Source: Pseudenterobacter timonensis
Lineage (GTDB): Bacteria > Pseudomonadota > Gammaproteobacteria > Enterobacterales > Enterobacteriaceae
Reading direction: 5' to 3'
NCBI RefSeq assembly: GCF_900021175.1
Contig: NZ_FCOP01000011.1
Coordinates: forward strand, 372,001-436,000
Length of the DNA: 64,000 nucleotides
Under the pieces are notes generated by a model that was not told where the DNA came from, did not search any database, and was given only the letters and a program-made list of their open reading frames with translations. Shown piece by piece: positions 28,276-40,036 of the stretch. Position numbers and translations under genes: made by a program. Each line of letters begins with the position of its first letter. The stretch's first letter is position 1.

Positions 28276-29337
28276 GTGGGACAGAGAATCCCGGTCACGC
28301 TCGGCACTATCGCGCCGCTGGCAGTGAAACCCTTTCGTCCCGGACGGCTGGCGCTGGTCTGCGAAGGCGGGGGGCAGCGAGGCATTTTTACGGCCGGGGT
28401 ACTGGACGAATTTCTGCGCGCGCAATTCAACCCTTTCGACCTCTTTTTCGGCACCTCTGCCGGGGCGCAAAATCTTTCCGCCTATCTCTGCAACCAGCCG
28501 GGCTATGCGCGCAAAGTGATCATGCGCTACACCACCTCGCGGGAATTTTTTAACCCGGTGCGCTTTGTGCGCGGCGGAAACCTGATCGATCTCGACTGGC
28601 TGGTGGAGGCGACCGCCCGTGAAATGCCGCTGGCGATGGACACCGCCGCGCGACTGTTCGACAGCGGCAAAGGGTTCTGGATGTGCGCCAGCCGGGGAGA
28701 TGACTATACGCCGGGCTACTTTGCGCCGCAGAAAGAGAATTGGCTGGATATTATTCGCGCCTCCAGCGCCATTCCCGGCTTTTATCGCAGCGGCGTGGCG
28801 CTGGACGGAATCAACTATCTCGACGGCGGCATTAGCGACGCGGTGCCGGTGCAGGAGGCGGCGCGGCGCGGAGCTGAGACCATCGTGGTGATCCGCACCG
28901 TGCCTTCTCAGATGTATTACACCCCCCAGTGGTTTAAGCGCATGGAGCGCTGGCTTAGCGAAAGCAGCCTGCAGCCGCTGGTTAATATTGTCCAGCAGCA
29001 TGAAACCACCTACAGCGCGATGCAAAATTTTATTGATAAACCGCCGGGCAAACTGCGGATCGTGGAGATCTACCCGCCGAAGCCGCTCCTCAGCATGGCG
29101 CTTGGCAGCCGACTGCCCGCCCTGCGTGAAGATTATAAAACCGGGCGGCTGTGCGGGCGCTATTTCCTGGCGACGATGGGGAAACTGCTGGCGGAGCGTC
29201 CTCCGCTGCGCCGCCATACGCCGCGGCCCTCCATCGTGGTGCCACCCGCGGCGGTGGCTAACGATGCGGTGCCCCGTCCGCTTGTCGACATTCCTCAGGC
29301 GAACGATATCCCCTTCGACAACGAGGATCTGGCGTGA
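28276..29337 (+). CDS. yjjU: Patatin-like phospholipase YjjU
   Basis: Using the GTG at 28276 (AGGAAAG upstream) the product has 353 residues and begins MGQRIPVTLG like E. coli YjjU. The patatin hallmarks are present: the oxyanion loop EGGGQRG (30-36), the nucleophile elbow GTSAG with Ser61, and the DGG motif holding the catalytic aspartate. It is predicted to be a serine esterase/phospholipase. Its substrate is not established. The yjjV start overlaps its stop (GTGA), so the two are coupled. Confidence 0.92.
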   Translation: MGQRIPVTLGTIAPLAVKPFRPGRLALVCEGGGQRGIFTAGVLDEFLRAQFNPFDLFFGTSAGAQNLSAYLCNQPGYARKVIMRYTTSREFFNPVRFVRGGNLIDLDWLVEATAREMPLAMDTAARLFDSGKGFWMCASRGDDYTPGYFAPQKENWLDIIRASSAIPGFYRSGVALDGINYLDGGISDAVPVQEAARRGAETIVVIRTVPSQMYYTPQWFKRMERWLSESSLQPLVNIVQQHETTYSAMQNFIDKPPGKLRIVEIYPPKPLLSMALGSRLPALREDYKTGRLCGRYFLATMGKLLAERPPLRRHTPRPSIVVPPAAVANDAVPRPLVDIPQANDIPFDNEDLA

Positions 29338-30116
29338 CATACCGTTTTATCGACACCCACTGCCACTTCGATTTTCCCCCCTTTGCAGGGGAGGAGAGCT
29401 CCGCTATCGCCCGCGCGGCGCAGGCGGGGGTGAAGGCGATTATCGTCCCCGCTATTGCGCAGGCGTACTTTGACCGCGTCCTGCGGCTCGCCAGCGCCCA
29501 TCCGGCGCTTTATGTTGCGCTGGGGCTGCACCCTATCGTGATTGAGCAGCACCGGGATGCGCATCTGGAAAAGCTGGATGACGCGCTCGCACAGGCGGGG
29601 GAAAAGCTGGTGGCGATAGGCGAGATCGGCCTCGATCTTTATCGTGACGACCCACGCTTTGCGCGCCAGGAGGCGATACTGGACGGTCAGCTCACGCTGG
29701 CAAAACGTCACGATCTGCCGGTGATCCTCCACTCACGTCGCACCCATGACAAGCTGGCGATGCATCTTAAGCGCCACGATCTTCCGCGTACCGGCGTGGT
29801 GCACGGTTTTGCCGGTAGCCTGCAACAGGCACAGCGGTTTGTCGGGCTGGGCTATAAGATTGGCGTCGGCGGCACCATTACCTACCCGCGCGCCAGCAAA
29901 ACCCGTGACGTGATGGCCCGTCTGCCGCTCTCAGCGCTACTGCTGGAAACCGACGCCCCGGACATGCCGCTCAACGGGTTTCAGGGGCAACCGAACCGTC
30001 CGGAACAGGCGGCCCGCGTCTTTACCACACTCTGCGAACTGCGCGATGAACCAGCGGATGAGATCGCCGACGCGCTGCTGCGTAACACCCGCGATCTGTT
30101 TGGTATCGCGCTATAG
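29334..30116 (+). CDS. yjjV: TatD-family metal-dependent deoxyribonuclease YjjV
   Basis: The protein has 260 residues with a GTG start overlapping the yjjU stop by 4 bp. Amidohydrolase-fold metal ligands are visible in DTHCHFD near the N-terminus, GEIGLD with the metal-bridging glutamate, ILHSRR, VVHGF and LLETDAPD. TatD-family enzymes are Mg-dependent 3'-5' nucleases; YjjV itself has been linked to nuclease activity and DNA/RNA turnover. Its 3' end overlaps the convergent yjjW end by 6 bp. Confidence 0.92.
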   Translation: MTYRFIDTHCHFDFPPFAGEESSAIARAAQAGVKAIIVPAIAQAYFDRVLRLASAHPALYVALGLHPIVIEQHRDAHLEKLDDALAQAGEKLVAIGEIGLDLYRDDPRFARQEAILDGQLTLAKRHDLPVILHSRRTHDKLAMHLKRHDLPRTGVVHGFAGSLQQAQRFVGLGYKIGVGGTITYPRASKTRDVMARLPLSALLLETDAPDMPLNGFQGQPNRPEQAARVFTTLCELRDEPADEIADALLRNTRDLFGIAL

Positions 30117-30971
30117 GTAGAGCGGCGGACGAATGACGTTAATCTGCCGCGCCTCCAGCTCCTGCGCCAGCGGCTCGATGTCTTCCGCCGTCGCGCTGCG
30201 CCAGCCTGCCGCCTCACCCACCACACCATGATGATGAAAGGCGTTGATGCGCACCGGCACACCCCCTGCGGTATGGATAAACGCCGCCAGCGCCGGAAGA
30301 TGCGTCAGATAATCGCTGCGATCCGGGATAACCAGCAGGCGCAGCTCCGTTAAGCGCTGATGCTGCCCCAGCCAGCGGATGCTCGCTTTGACCGGTCCGT
30401 TGTCGCGCCCGGTGAGAAGGCGATGATGCTCGTTGTCCCAGGCTTTCAGGTCAATCATCGCACCGTCCATCACGGGCAGCAGCTTTTGCCAGCCGGTTTT
30501 GTTAAGCAGCCCGTTACTGTCTACCAGGCAGGTCAGGTGGCGTAGCGCCGGATCGCCTTTCATCGCATGAAACAGCGCCAGCAGAAACGGCAGTTGGGTG
30601 GTTGCCTCGCCGCCGCTCACCGTTACCCCTTCTATAAATGGCGCGGCGCGGCGAAGCTGATCGATTATCGCCTCGACGCTCAGACGTTGCGCCATCGGCG
30701 TAGCCCGCCGGGGACAGAGATGCAGGCAGGTATCGCACTGCTGGCAGCGATCTTCCCGCCACCCGACGCGCCCGTCCTGGAGTGTCAGGGCCTCGTTGGG
30801 GCAGGCGGCTACGCAATCGCCGCAGTCGTTGCAGCGGCCTATCGTCCACGGATTGTGGCAGGTTTTGCAGCGCATATTGCACCCCTGCAGGAAGAGAACC
30901 AGGCGGCTGCCCGGTCCGTCCACGCAGGAGAAGGGGATGATTTTACTGACTAAAGCGCATCTGCTGTTCAT
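30111..30971 (-). CDS. yjjW: Glycyl-radical enzyme activase YjjW (radical SAM)
   Basis: The protein has 286 residues. The radical SAM signature CNMRCKTC (Cys31, Cys35, Cys38) is followed by an inserted bacterial ferredoxin domain with two four-cysteine clusters ([12 protein letters not shown] and [12 protein letters not shown]). This matches activases of the PFL-activating class with extra [4Fe-4S] clusters. VSGGEATTQ is the SAM-binding GGE motif. It should install the glycyl radical on YjjI, whose coding end overlaps its start by 29 bp. It functions only under anaerobic conditions. Confidence 0.93.
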   Translation of the reverse strand: MNSRCALVSKIIPFSCVDGPGSRLVLFLQGCNMRCKTCHNPWTIGRCNDCGDCVAACPNEALTLQDGRVGWREDRCQQCDTCLHLCPRRATPMAQRLSVEAIIDQLRRAAPFIEGVTVSGGEATTQLPFLLALFHAMKGDPALRHLTCLVDSNGLLNKTGWQKLLPVMDGAMIDLKAWDNEHHRLLTGRDNGPVKASIRWLGQHQRLTELRLLVIPDRSDYLTHLPALAAFIHTAGGVPVRINAFHHHGVVGEAAGWRSATAEDIEPLAQELEARQINVIRPPLYL

Positions 30972-32493
30972 GGCTTACCACGCGCGGCTGGCGCTCCAGA
31001 ATTCGGGTGTTGCGCGCGGCTTCTTCTCCCAGCCATGTGGTATTAAGACGCGAGCCCTCGGCGCGATATTTTTCCAGATCCGACAGGCGCACCATATAAC
31101 CGGTCACGCGTACCAGATCGTTACCCGCCACGTTAGCGGTAAACTCGCGCATTCCTGCTTTAAAAGCACCGAGGCAAAGCTGAACGACCGCCTGCGGGTT
31201 GCGTTTGATGGTTTCGTCCAGCGTCAGAATGTCGCTGATCCCGGCGTGATAGTAAGCGTGATGTGGCGCTACGGCGAGCAGATGGGTAATTGGATCCGGT
31301 TCGTTGCCGTAGGGTAGCCGTGCGCCCGGAGTGGTCCCGCTATCGGAGCTGATGCCTGACTGGGCGTGCAGCAGGGCGCGCTGCTTCCAGCCGTGTTTCA
31401 CCGGATGCTGCTCAACAAAGGCGGCAAGCTGCCCGCTGATGCGATAGCCCAGCGCGTTGGCCTGTGGATCCTGGCCGTAACGCCCCTTCAGCCCCGCCTT
31501 TTCGCAGAGCAGGTTGACCGCCTCAGCAAGGCCGTACATGCCAAACATCGGTACAAAACGATCGGCGGAGATCAGCCCCTCTTTCATCAGAAAGCTATGC
31601 TCAAAGAAGCCGGACTGCTGATAAAGAAAGTCGCAGCGGGCATCGATAATGGCGATCTGCTGTCGGCAGTAGTGGGGAAGCTGACGATCGAAAAAATCTT
31701 CTGGCGAGGCGCTGCGTTCGGCGATGGCCTTCAGATTGAGGCGCACCAGCGTACTGCCGCCGCCGCCCAGCGGCAGGGAGTTGTAACAGCTCACTACCCC
31801 ATAGCCGCCTTTTGTGAAAATTTTATCATTTATCGGGCCGTTGGAAATATGCGGTTTACTGCATGCGCAGATGTTTTTGGCTACCTCCAGCAGCAGCTCA
31901 TCCGGGGTAATCTCGGGATCGTAAATAAAGGTGAGATTAGGCGACACCTGCTTTAACTCGGCGTCAGCGCGTAAAATTGCGCGGGTAACGGGGCCATCCG
32001 CCGGGCCGATATTGGCATGAACAAAGGCGTCCGGCAGCGTTCTGTCGAGGTAGCGCCAGAAACGTTTTATTCGAATATCGATCGCCTCTTGTGTTAGAAT
32101 TTTAACATAAGGCTGCAGCAATGTATCCAGATGACCGAGAAAGACCGGCAGGGATGTAACAGAAGGAACATGATGGTAAAGGATAGTGAGCAGAGAGAGC
32201 GCGTCATCCAGATCCTTTGCCCCTTCCAGCTCCAGCCATTCGGACCCCTTCGCCAGAAATCGGGCGTAGTCGGGCAGTACGTAGCGCGGTTTGTACGGGG
32301 CGTGGCCCTCGAACATATCGCAGATGACCCCCTCATCAAGCGCGGCGCGGGCCGCCTGGGGGAGCTCAGGGTAGGGGAGCGCGTTTTCCGCTTCCAGCGC
32401 CAGGAAATGGCGTTTCTGCGCGGGCGTCAGCGCCGGGCTGGTCACAATCTGCTGGCAACGTTGTTGCAAGGCGTCGGGTTGAGAGAGGGGCAT
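30943..32493 (-). CDS. yjjI: Glycyl radical enzyme YjjI of unknown substrate
   Basis: From the ATG at 32493, preceded by GGAGGCTGAT, the product has 516 residues, as in E. coli. The C-terminal glycyl-radical segment RVTGYMVRL places the radical on Gly465. The core contains [20 protein letters not shown], with a cysteine in the position where a thiyl radical could form. The family (DUF3029) is shorter than pyruvate formate-lyase and its reaction is unknown. It is encoded with its activase YjjW and diverges from the deo operon, whose promoter region is shared. Confidence 0.93.
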   Translation of the reverse strand: MPLSQPDALQQRCQQIVTSPALTPAQKRHFLALEAENALPYPELPQAARAALDEGVICDMFEGHAPYKPRYVLPDYARFLAKGSEWLELEGAKDLDDALSLLTILYHHVPSVTSLPVFLGHLDTLLQPYVKILTQEAIDIRIKRFWRYLDRTLPDAFVHANIGPADGPVTRAILRADAELKQVSPNLTFIYDPEITPDELLLEVAKNICACSKPHISNGPINDKIFTKGGYGVVSCYNSLPLGGGGSTLVRLNLKAIAERSASPEDFFDRQLPHYCRQQIAIIDARCDFLYQQSGFFEHSFLMKEGLISADRFVPMFGMYGLAEAVNLLCEKAGLKGRYGQDPQANALGYRISGQLAAFVEQHPVKHGWKQRALLHAQSGISSDSGTTPGARLPYGNEPDPITHLLAVAPHHAYYHAGISDILTLDETIKRNPQAVVQLCLGAFKAGMREFTANVAGNDLVRVTGYMVRLSDLEKYRAEGSRLNTTWLGEEAARNTRILERQPRVVSHEQQMRFSQ

Positions 32494-32621
32494 ATCAGCC
32501 TCCTTAAACGATCGGCGAGAAGGGCGCAGATTGTAAAAAACGATCCCGCTGCGGCTTTTGATCCGGCGCGGGAGAAGCGCAATTGTTCGTCTGTTTAGAC
32601 GTAAAAGTTTGACGAATGTCT

Positions 32622-32709
32622 CGTTACAGTAATGCAAAGTTGTATGAAGTTTTCATTAACTGTGATGAATGTCGAAGTGCTGGTGCGGGTAAATGTTAAA
32701 ATAGTCACA
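32622..32709 (+). promoter_or_regulatory. deoP2-type promoter region with CRP/CytR and DeoR-like sites
   Basis: The segment aligns by eye with the E. coli deoP2 promoter. An upstream CRP-like site begins near 32622 (GTTACAGTAATGCAAAG). A second, stronger site TGTGATGAATGTCGAAGTGC occupies 32661-32680. The -10 region TGTTAAAATA (32694-32703) lies within a degraded DeoR operator palindrome (32694-32709). This layout implies CRP activation, CytR antirepression control and DeoR repression, but the DeoR half sites are weaker than in E. coli. Confidence 0.7.
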
Positions 32710-32755
32710 GACCCGCAAGGTGAAAATTTATACGGCAATGCCGTTGGAGAATGTT

Positions 32756-33535
32756 ATGACCGACTTAACTGCAAGCAGCCTGCGCGCATTAAAACTGATG
32801 GACCTGACCACGCTGAACGATGATGACACCAATGAGAAAGTCATCGCCCTGTGCCATCAGGCTAAAACGCCGGTGGGCAACACCGCGGCTATCTGCATTT
32901 ATCCGCGCTTTATCCCGATTGCCCGTAAGACGCTGAAAGAGCAGGGCACGCCGGAAATCCGCATCGCCACCGTTACCAACTTCCCGCACGGGAATGACGA
33001 TATCGAGATCGCCCTGGCGGAAACCCGCGCGGCGATCGCCTACGGCGCGGATGAAGTGGATGTGGTATTCCCGTATCGCGCGCTCATCGCGGGCAACGAG
33101 CAGGTCGGTTTTGACCTGGTGAAAGCCTGTAAAGAGGCCTGCGCGGCGGCAAACGTGCTGCTTAAAGTGATCATCGAAACCGGCGAGCTGAAAGAAGAGG
33201 CGCTTATCCGTAAAGCGTCTGAAATCTCTATCAAAGCTGGCGCTGATTTTATTAAGACCTCTACCGGTAAAGTGCCGGTTAACGCCACGCCGGAAAGCGC
33301 GCGCATCATGATGGAAGTGATCCGCGACATGGGCGTTGAAAAAACCGTGGGCTTTAAACCGGCGGGCGGCGTACGTAGCGCCGAAGATGCGCAGCAGTTC
33401 CTGGCGATTGCCGACGAGCTGTTCGGCGCAGAGTGGGCGGATTCCCGCCACTACCGCTTCGGTGCATCCAGCCTGTTGGCAAGCCTGCTGAAAGCGCTGG
33501 GTCACGGCGACGGTAAGAGCGCCAGCAGCTACTGA
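32756..33535 (+). CDS. deoC: Deoxyribose-phosphate aldolase
   Basis: The protein has 259 residues and is almost identical to E. coli DeoC. The catalytic residues are in place: Asp102, the Schiff-base Lys167 in KTSTGK and the proton-shuttle Lys201 in GFKPAGG. It cleaves 2-deoxyribose-5-phosphate to acetaldehyde and glyceraldehyde-3-phosphate in deoxynucleoside degradation. The start at 32756 follows GGAGA. It is the first gene of the deoCABD operon, with REP elements between it and deoA. Confidence 0.97.
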   Translation: MTDLTASSLRALKLMDLTTLNDDDTNEKVIALCHQAKTPVGNTAAICIYPRFIPIARKTLKEQGTPEIRIATVTNFPHGNDDIEIALAETRAAIAYGADEVDVVFPYRALIAGNEQVGFDLVKACKEACAAANVLLKVIIETGELKEEALIRKASEISIKAGADFIKTSTGKVPVNATPESARIMMEVIRDMGVEKTVGFKPAGGVRSAEDAQQFLAIADELFGAEWADSRHYRFGASSLLASLLKALGHGDGKSASSY

Positions 33536-33547
33536 TTGCCAGTCAAT

Positions 33548-33613
33548 GCCGGATGACGCTTCGCTTATCCGGCCTACAGGATCGTAGGGCGGGTAAGCGT
33601 AGCGCCACCCGCC
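33548..33613. repeat. REP-type element pair between deoC and deoA
   Basis: Two hairpins occur: GCCGGATGACGC...TTATCCGGC at 33548-33573 and GGCGGGTAAGCG...CCACCCGCC at 33588-33613. They lie inside an operon, so they are likely to affect mRNA processing rather than terminate it fully. Confidence 0.85.
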
Positions 33614-33644
33614 ACAATTCACCTGATTCCTCATGGGGGTTACC

Positions 33645-34967
33645 GTGTTTCTCGCACAAGAAATTATTCGTAAAAAACGTGATGGTCTTGCCCTGAGCGA
33701 CGAAGAGATCCGCTTCTTTATCAACGGCATTCGTGACAACACCGTCTCTGAAGGACAGATTGCTGCCCTGGCGATGACCATTTTCTTCCACGATATGGCG
33801 ATTGAGGAGCGAGTCTCGCTGACCATGGCGATGCGAGATTCAGGAACTGTTCTGGACTGGAAAAGCCTTAACCTCAACGGCCCGATTGTGGACAAGCACT
33901 CCACCGGTGGCGTGGGCGATGTGACCTCGCTGATGCTTGGCCCCATGGTGGCAGCCTGCGGCGGCTATATTCCGATGATCTCCGGGCGCGGCCTGGGGCA
34001 TACCGGCGGTACGCTCGACAAACTGGAAGCGATTCCGGGCTTCGATATCTTCCCGGACGACAACCGCTTCCGCGACATTATTAAGGACGTGGGTGTAGCG
34101 ATTATCGGGCAGACCAGCTCGCTCGCACCGGCGGACAAACGTTTTTACGCCACCCGCGACATTACCGCGACGGTGGACTCCATTCCGCTGATTACCGCCT
34201 CGATTCTCGCCAAAAAGCTGGCGGAAGGGCTGGATGCGCTGGTGATGGATGTGAAAGTGGGCAGCGGCGCCTTTATGCCGACCTACGAGCTTTCTGCCCA
34301 GCTTGCCGAAGCCATTGTCGGCGTGGCGAATGGCGCCGGCGTGCGTACTACCGCGCTGCTCACCGATATGAATCAGGTGCTGGCCTCCAGCGCCGGTAAC
34401 GCGGTGGAAGTGCGCGAAGCGGTGCAGTTCCTGACAGGCGAATACCGTAACCCGCGCCTGCTCGAGGTCACGATGGCGCTCTGCGTGGAGATGCTCATCT
34501 CCGGCAAGCTGGCCCGCGACGATGCGGAAGCCCGCGCGAAGCTCCAGGCGGTGCTGGATAACGGTAAAGCGGCGGAAATTTTTGGCCGCATGGTGGCCGC
34601 GCAGAATGGCCCGACTGATTTTGTCGAAAACTACGCGAAATATCTGCCAACCGCGACCCTCAGCAAGGCGGTCTACGCCGATAGCGAAGGCTTCATAAGC
34701 GCGATGGATACCCGCGCGCTGGGAATGGCGGTGGTCTCCATGGGCGGCGGACGTCGTCAGGCATCGGACACTATTGATTACAGCGTCGGCTTCACCGATA
34801 TGGCCCGTCTGGGCGACAGCGTTGATGGCCAACGTCCGCTGGCGGTCATTCATGCGAAAGATGAGGCCAGCTGGCAGGAGGCGGCGAAAGCGGTGAAAGC
34901 GGCAATATCTCTTGACGATAAAGCACCGGAAACCACGCCGACGGTCTATCGTCGTATCACCGAATAG
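33645..34967 (+). CDS. deoA: Thymidine phosphorylase
   Basis: The GTG at 33645 after a GGGGGT ribosome site gives 440 residues, the E. coli length; the ATG at 33633 would add four. Family signatures include the phosphate-binding [25 protein letters not shown] and VGSGAFMPT. It phosphorolyses thymidine and deoxyuridine to 2-deoxyribose-1-phosphate. DeoB, encoded next, isomerises that product for DeoC. Confidence 0.96.
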   Translation: MFLAQEIIRKKRDGLALSDEEIRFFINGIRDNTVSEGQIAALAMTIFFHDMAIEERVSLTMAMRDSGTVLDWKSLNLNGPIVDKHSTGGVGDVTSLMLGPMVAACGGYIPMISGRGLGHTGGTLDKLEAIPGFDIFPDDNRFRDIIKDVGVAIIGQTSSLAPADKRFYATRDITATVDSIPLITASILAKKLAEGLDALVMDVKVGSGAFMPTYELSAQLAEAIVGVANGAGVRTTALLTDMNQVLASSAGNAVEVREAVQFLTGEYRNPRLLEVTMALCVEMLISGKLARDDAEARAKLQAVLDNGKAAEIFGRMVAAQNGPTDFVENYAKYLPTATLSKAVYADSEGFISAMDTRALGMAVVSMGGGRRQASDTIDYSVGFTDMARLGDSVDGQRPLAVIHAKDEASWQEAAKAVKAAISLDDKAPETTPTVYRRITE

Positions 34968-34978
34968 CGGTATACTGA

Positions 34979-36244
<1,266 letters not shown>

Positions 36245-36251
36245 TGTCATT

Positions 36252-36318
36252 GCCCGGGTCGCACAGCGATCCGGGCTTACGGTCTTGTAGGCCGGGTAAG
36301 GCGCTGCCGCCACCCGGC
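36252..36318. repeat. REP-type element pair between deoB and deoD
   Basis: A short inverted repeat GCCCGGGTC...GATCCGGGC (36252-36276) and a REP hairpin GCCGGGTAAGGC...CCACCCGGC (36291-36318) fill the 101-bp gap between deoB and deoD. Confidence 0.85.
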
Positions 36319-36345
36319 AAAAACAATAATGAAAAGGAACTGAAG

Positions 36346-37065
36346 ATGGCAACTCCTCACATTAATGCAGAAATGGGCGATTTCGCTGACGTCGTTTTGA
36401 TGCCTGGCGACCCGCTGCGCGCGAAGCACATTGCAGAAACTTTCCTTGAAGATGTCCGTGAAGTGAATAACGTGCGCGGCATGCTGGGCTTCACCGGGAC
36501 CTATAAAGGCCGCAAAATCTCCGTGATGGGCCACGGCATGGGTATCCCTTCCTGCTCCATCTACACCAAAGAGCTGATCACCGATTTCGGCGTGAAAAAG
36601 ATCATTCGCGTCGGCTCCTGCGGCGCAGTACGCGCTGACGTGAAGCTGCGCGACGTGGTGATCGGCATGGGCGCCTGCACCGACTCGAAAGTGAACCGTC
36701 TGCGCTTCAAGGATCATGATTTCGCGGCGATCGCTGACTTTGGTATGGTGCGTAACGCGGTAGACGCGGCCAAAGCGCTGGGCGTGGAAGCCCGCGTGGG
36801 CAACATCTTCTCCGCCGATCTCTTCTACACCCCGGACCCGCAAATGTTCGACGTGATGGAGAAATATGGCATCCTGGGCGTGGAGATGGAAGCGGCGGGG
36901 ATCTACGGCGTGGCGGCGGAGTTTGGCGCGAAGGCGCTGACCATCTGCACCGTCTCTGACCATATCCGTACCCACGAGCAGACCACGGCGGCGGAACGTC
37001 AGACGACCTTTAACGACATGATCAAAATCGCGCTGGAATCCGTTCTGCTGGGCGATAAAGAGTAA
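36346..37065 (+). CDS. deoD: Purine-nucleoside phosphorylase
   Basis: The protein has 239 residues, matching E. coli Deo[30 protein letters not shown] with the phosphate-binding Gly20/Arg24 region, GSCGAV, the base-specificity EMEAAG motif and SDHIRT with the catalytic aspartate. The enzyme phosphorolyses purine (deoxy)nucleosides as a hexamer. It is the last gene of the deo operon, after a REP pair. Confidence 0.97.
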   Translation: MATPHINAEMGDFADVVLMPGDPLRAKHIAETFLEDVREVNNVRGMLGFTGTYKGRKISVMGHGMGIPSCSIYTKELITDFGVKKIIRVGSCGAVRADVKLRDVVIGMGACTDSKVNRLRFKDHDFAAIADFGMVRNAVDAAKALGVEARVGNIFSADLFYTPDPQMFDVMEKYGILGVEMEAAGIYGVAAEFGAKALTICTVSDHIRTHEQTTAAERQTTFNDMIKIALESVLLGDKE

Positions 37066-37077
37066 GATCTTCTGTAT

Positions 37078-37145
37078 GCCGGGGGGCGGCTTCGCCTGAC
37101 CCGGCCTGTAGTTTTCCAGGCCCGCTAAGCGCACCGCCAGCGGGC
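37078..37145. repeat. REP hairpin plus terminator-like hairpin after deoD
   Basis: A REP-like palindrome (GCCGGGGGGCGGC...GACCCGGC, 37078-37105) is followed by a hairpin with GCCCGCT / AGCGGGC arms (37120-37145) and a TTTGTTATT tail. They separate the convergent deoD and lplA genes and probably end the deo transcript. Confidence 0.75.
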
Positions 37146-37152
37146 TTTGTTA

Positions 37153-38169
37153 TTAGCGCACCGCCCTGGCTATCCACGCCGACAGCTCCCGCAGCTCTTT
37201 TTCCTGTTCCGGGAAGTCAACCAGCAGCGCATCGCACGCCTGTTGCAGCATATCCGACCGGTATAAACAGCCCTGCAAACGACCAGCAAGCGCCTCCAGC
37301 GGCCCAGGATTGAGGCTGTCGGTAAAGATCTGCGCACGGGTGATATGCCCTTTCTCCACGTCAAAATGGAGTTCGACGCCGCCCCAGGTAAAGCGCTCGT
37401 CCAGCAGATGAGAGAAGGCAGGCGCCTGGCCGAAATTCCACTCCCAGCTGCTCTGGCGGGCGAAGGTCTGCGCGAAGTTCGGCAGATCTGGGGCTTTATC
37501 CGGGGAGATCACCTCCGCCTCAACGCGCTCGCCATAATAGTCAAAAAAGGCGTCGCGTACGGCCGCGCAAACCTGTTCATGGGTGATGCCCGGCAGCAGG
37601 TCGACAAGATTGGCGACGCGGCCACGTACGGAGGTAATGCCTTTGGCCTGCAGTTTTTTCTTATCCGGGTTGAGATAGTTCGCCAGCCGGCTGAGATCTG
37701 CATTAAGCAGCAGCGTACCGTGATGGAAGCCGCGATCGTTGGTTTCGCGATAGGCGGAACCGGAGACTTTTCGGTCGCCCTCTGGCGTTTTTACCACCAG
37801 ATCGTTACGCCCGGAGGCCTCTGCCGTCACGCCGAGCGCGTTCAGCGCGTTCAGTACAATAGTCGTGGAGATCGTTTTGTCATACTCCGGCTTGCCCGCC
37901 ATAAAGGTAAAGCAGGTGTTGCCGAGATCGTGAAACACCGCGCCGCCGCCGCTGCTGCGACGCGCCAGCCGCACGTTATCTTCCTCCATGCGGCGGGTAT
38001 TGCACTCTTTCCACGGATTTTGCGCCCGGCCTATCACCACCGTATCGGCATTGCGCCACAGGAACAGTACGCGCTGGGTGGCGGGCATCTGGCGGAAGAT
38101 GCACTCCTCTACCGCGAGATTGAACCAGGGATCGTAAGAGTCAGAAATAAGCAGGCGTAATGTGGTCAT
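37153..38169 (-). CDS. lplA: Lipoate-protein ligase A
   Basis: The protein has 338 residues with the BPL/LplA motifs [15 protein letters not shown] and the catalytic-lysine segment [10 protein letters not shown]. It activates free lipoate with ATP and transfers it to the E2 and H subunits of 2-oxoacid dehydrogenases and the glycine cleavage system. It retains the C-terminal accessory domain seen in E. coli. The ytjB gene lies 59 bp upstream on the same strand, so they may be cotranscribed. Confidence 0.96.
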   Translation of the reverse strand: MTTLRLLISDSYDPWFNLAVEECIFRQMPATQRVLFLWRNADTVVIGRAQNPWKECNTRRMEEDNVRLARRSSGGGAVFHDLGNTCFTFMAGKPEYDKTISTTIVLNALNALGVTAEASGRNDLVVKTPEGDRKVSGSAYRETNDRGFHHGTLLLNADLSRLANYLNPDKKKLQAKGITSVRGRVANLVDLLPGITHEQVCAAVRDAFFDYYGERVEAEVISPDKAPDLPNFAQTFARQSSWEWNFGQAPAFSHLLDERFTWGGVELHFDVEKGHITRAQIFTDSLNPGPLEALAGRLQGCLYRSDMLQQACDALLVDFPEQEKELRELSAWIARAVR

Positions 38170-38228
38170 GAGGTTTCCTTTTTACCGTCTGCCCCCATAT
38201 TAACGACAAAGCCGCGAACGTGCAGCGC

Positions 38229-38876
38229 TTACGGCTCTTTCTTCTCGCTCTCTTCCTCTTCCGGAACCGAGCGGCTGGCGGTCAGGAGGAAAGGGGACTG
38301 CTGCCAGCGGGTACGCTTGCCCTGCAGCAGCGTGCGGGTCAGCACCACGCCAATCGCCAGCGACAGGAGCAACATCAGGCGAAGAATATTGGTGGTGTTA
38401 TCGACCTGCCTGGCTTCAGTGGGCAGGGTATGGGTATCCAGCGTCAGGCGAAGATAGCCGAGCGGGCCGCTTTTCCCGGCGATGGGCTCGACCAGCTGCT
38501 GATTAAAGTAGCCGCCCGCTTTTTTACCGTCCAGCGCCAGGCGATCGCGCACGTTGACATGCTCGCCCGCGCGGGCGATGAGGCTGCCCTCTTCGTCATA
38601 AACGCCAGCGTCGAGGATACGGCTTTCATCCGTTAACTGTTTGAGAATAGTGCCGATGCGTTTTTCATCCGGCGTTTCGCTGCGCATCAGCGGCGCAAGA
38701 CTCAGCGCCACCTGACGCGCCAGCGTGTGGGCTAACTCCTCAAACTGCGGATTACGCTGCCTCTGGTGGTTCTGGCTGAACCACGATGCGCCCTGCATTA
38801 ACAGCACCAGTAATGCGAGGCAGGATAAGACAATCACCGCACGGTGAAGCCGGAATTTCAGTTTTGCGCGAGCCAT
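38229..38876 (-). CDS. ytjB: Inner-membrane protein YtjB (Smp)
   Basis: The protein has 215 residues with a transmembrane helix at about 13-33 and a second near 165-185, separated by a periplasmic domain. The cytoplasmic C-terminus is acidic (PEEEESEKKEP). This topology and position match E. coli YtjB/Smp, divergent from serB. The function is unknown; the periplasmic domain looks like a sensor-type loop without a catalytic partner. Confidence 0.92.
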   Translation of the reverse strand: MARAKLKFRLHRAVIVLSCLALLVLLMQGASWFSQNHQRQRNPQFEELAHTLARQVALSLAPLMRSETPDEKRIGTILKQLTDESRILDAGVYDEEGSLIARAGEHVNVRDRLALDGKKAGGYFNQQLVEPIAGKSGPLGYLRLTLDTHTLPTEARQVDNTTNILRLMLLLSLAIGVVLTRTLLQGKRTRWQQSPFLLTASRSVPEEEESEKKEP

Positions 38877-38993
38877 ATTCCACCTGCTGAAAATTTACGG
38901 CTTAATGTTGCCAGAAGTGATGGTTACAAGGTAGCCTCATGCGTTATTTTCACCCTGGACTCTTCCGGCACGAACGAACTTACAGGAGCTTGA

Positions 38994-39962
38994 ATGCCGA
39001 ACATTACCTGGTGCGACCTGCCCAACGACGTCTCTTTATGGCCAGGATTGCCGCTCTCTTTAAGTGGTGATGAGGTGATGCCTCTCGACTACCACGCGGG
39101 TCGTAGCGGCTGGCTGCTGTATGGCCGCGGGCTGGACAAGCAGCGCCTGACCCAGTATCAGACGAGCCTTGGCGCGGCGATGGTTATTGTCGCCTCCTGG
39201 TGCGTGGAAGATTATCAGGTGATCCGTCTGGCGGGCTCCCTGACCCAGCGTGCGACCCGGCTGGCGCACGAGGCGGGACTGGATGTGGCGCCGCTTGGCA
39301 AAATCCCGCATCTGAAAACGCCGGGCCTGCTGGTGATGGACATGGACTCCACCGCCATTCAGATCGAATGTATCGATGAAATCGCTAAACTTGCCGGTAC
39401 CGGCGAGATGGTGGCGGAAGTGACGGAGCGCGCCATGCGTGGCGAGCTGGATTTCACCGCCAGCCTGAAGCAGCGCGTGGCGACGCTGAAGGGGGCCGAC
39501 GCCAACATCCTGCGCCAGGTTCGCGATGAGCTGCCGCTGATGCCGGGGCTGACCCAGCTGGTGCTCAAGCTGGATGCGCTGGGCTGGAAGGTAGCGATCG
39601 CCTCTGGCGGTTTTACCTTTTTTGCCGACCATCTGCGCGACACGCTGCGCCTGACCACCGTGGTGGCGAACGAGCTGGAAATCCGGGACGGCAAGCTCAC
39701 AGGCCAGGTGATTGGCGATATCGTCGATGCGCAGTTCAAGGCGAATACGCTGCTGCGGCTGGCCAATAAATATGAGGTGCCCCTCGCTCAGACGGTGGCG
39801 ATTGGCGATGGCGCCAACGATCTCCCGATGATCAAGGCCGCGGGGCTCGGCATCGCGTATCATGCAAAACCGAAGGTGAACGAAAAGACGGAAATCACCA
39901 TCCGTCATGCTGACCTGATGGGGGTGTTCTGCATCCTCTCGGGCAGCCTTAATCAGAAATAG
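38994..39962 (+). CDS. serB: Phosphoserine phosphatase
   Basis: The protein has 322 residues, as in E. coli. The HAD phosphatase motifs are MDMDSTAIQIECIDE (nucleophile and acid aspartates), ASGGFTFF and GDGANDLPMIKAAGLG. The N-terminal ~100 residues form the regulatory region. It catalyses the last step of serine synthesis. AGGAGC precedes the ATG. A REP element separates it from radA. Confidence 0.97.
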   Translation: MPNITWCDLPNDVSLWPGLPLSLSGDEVMPLDYHAGRSGWLLYGRGLDKQRLTQYQTSLGAAMVIVASWCVEDYQVIRLAGSLTQRATRLAHEAGLDVAPLGKIPHLKTPGLLVMDMDSTAIQIECIDEIAKLAGTGEMVAEVTERAMRGELDFTASLKQRVATLKGADANILRQVRDELPLMPGLTQLVLKLDALGWKVAIASGGFTFFADHLRDTLRLTTVVANELEIRDGKLTGQVIGDIVDAQFKANTLLRLANKYEVPLAQTVAIGDGANDLPMIKAAGLGIAYHAKPKVNEKTEITIRHADLMGVFCILSGSLNQK

Positions 39963-39978
39963 TGATATGCGCCTGCAG

Positions 39979-40005
39979 GCCGGGTAAGCGACAGCGTTAT
40001 CCGGC
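39979..40005. repeat. REP-type element between serB and radA
   Basis: A single hairpin of the local REP family, GCCGGGTAAGCG...GTTATCCGGC, lies between the two co-oriented genes. Confidence 0.8.
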
Positions 40006-40036
40006 ACACAGGCCGCACTGAAATAACGAGGTAAAC

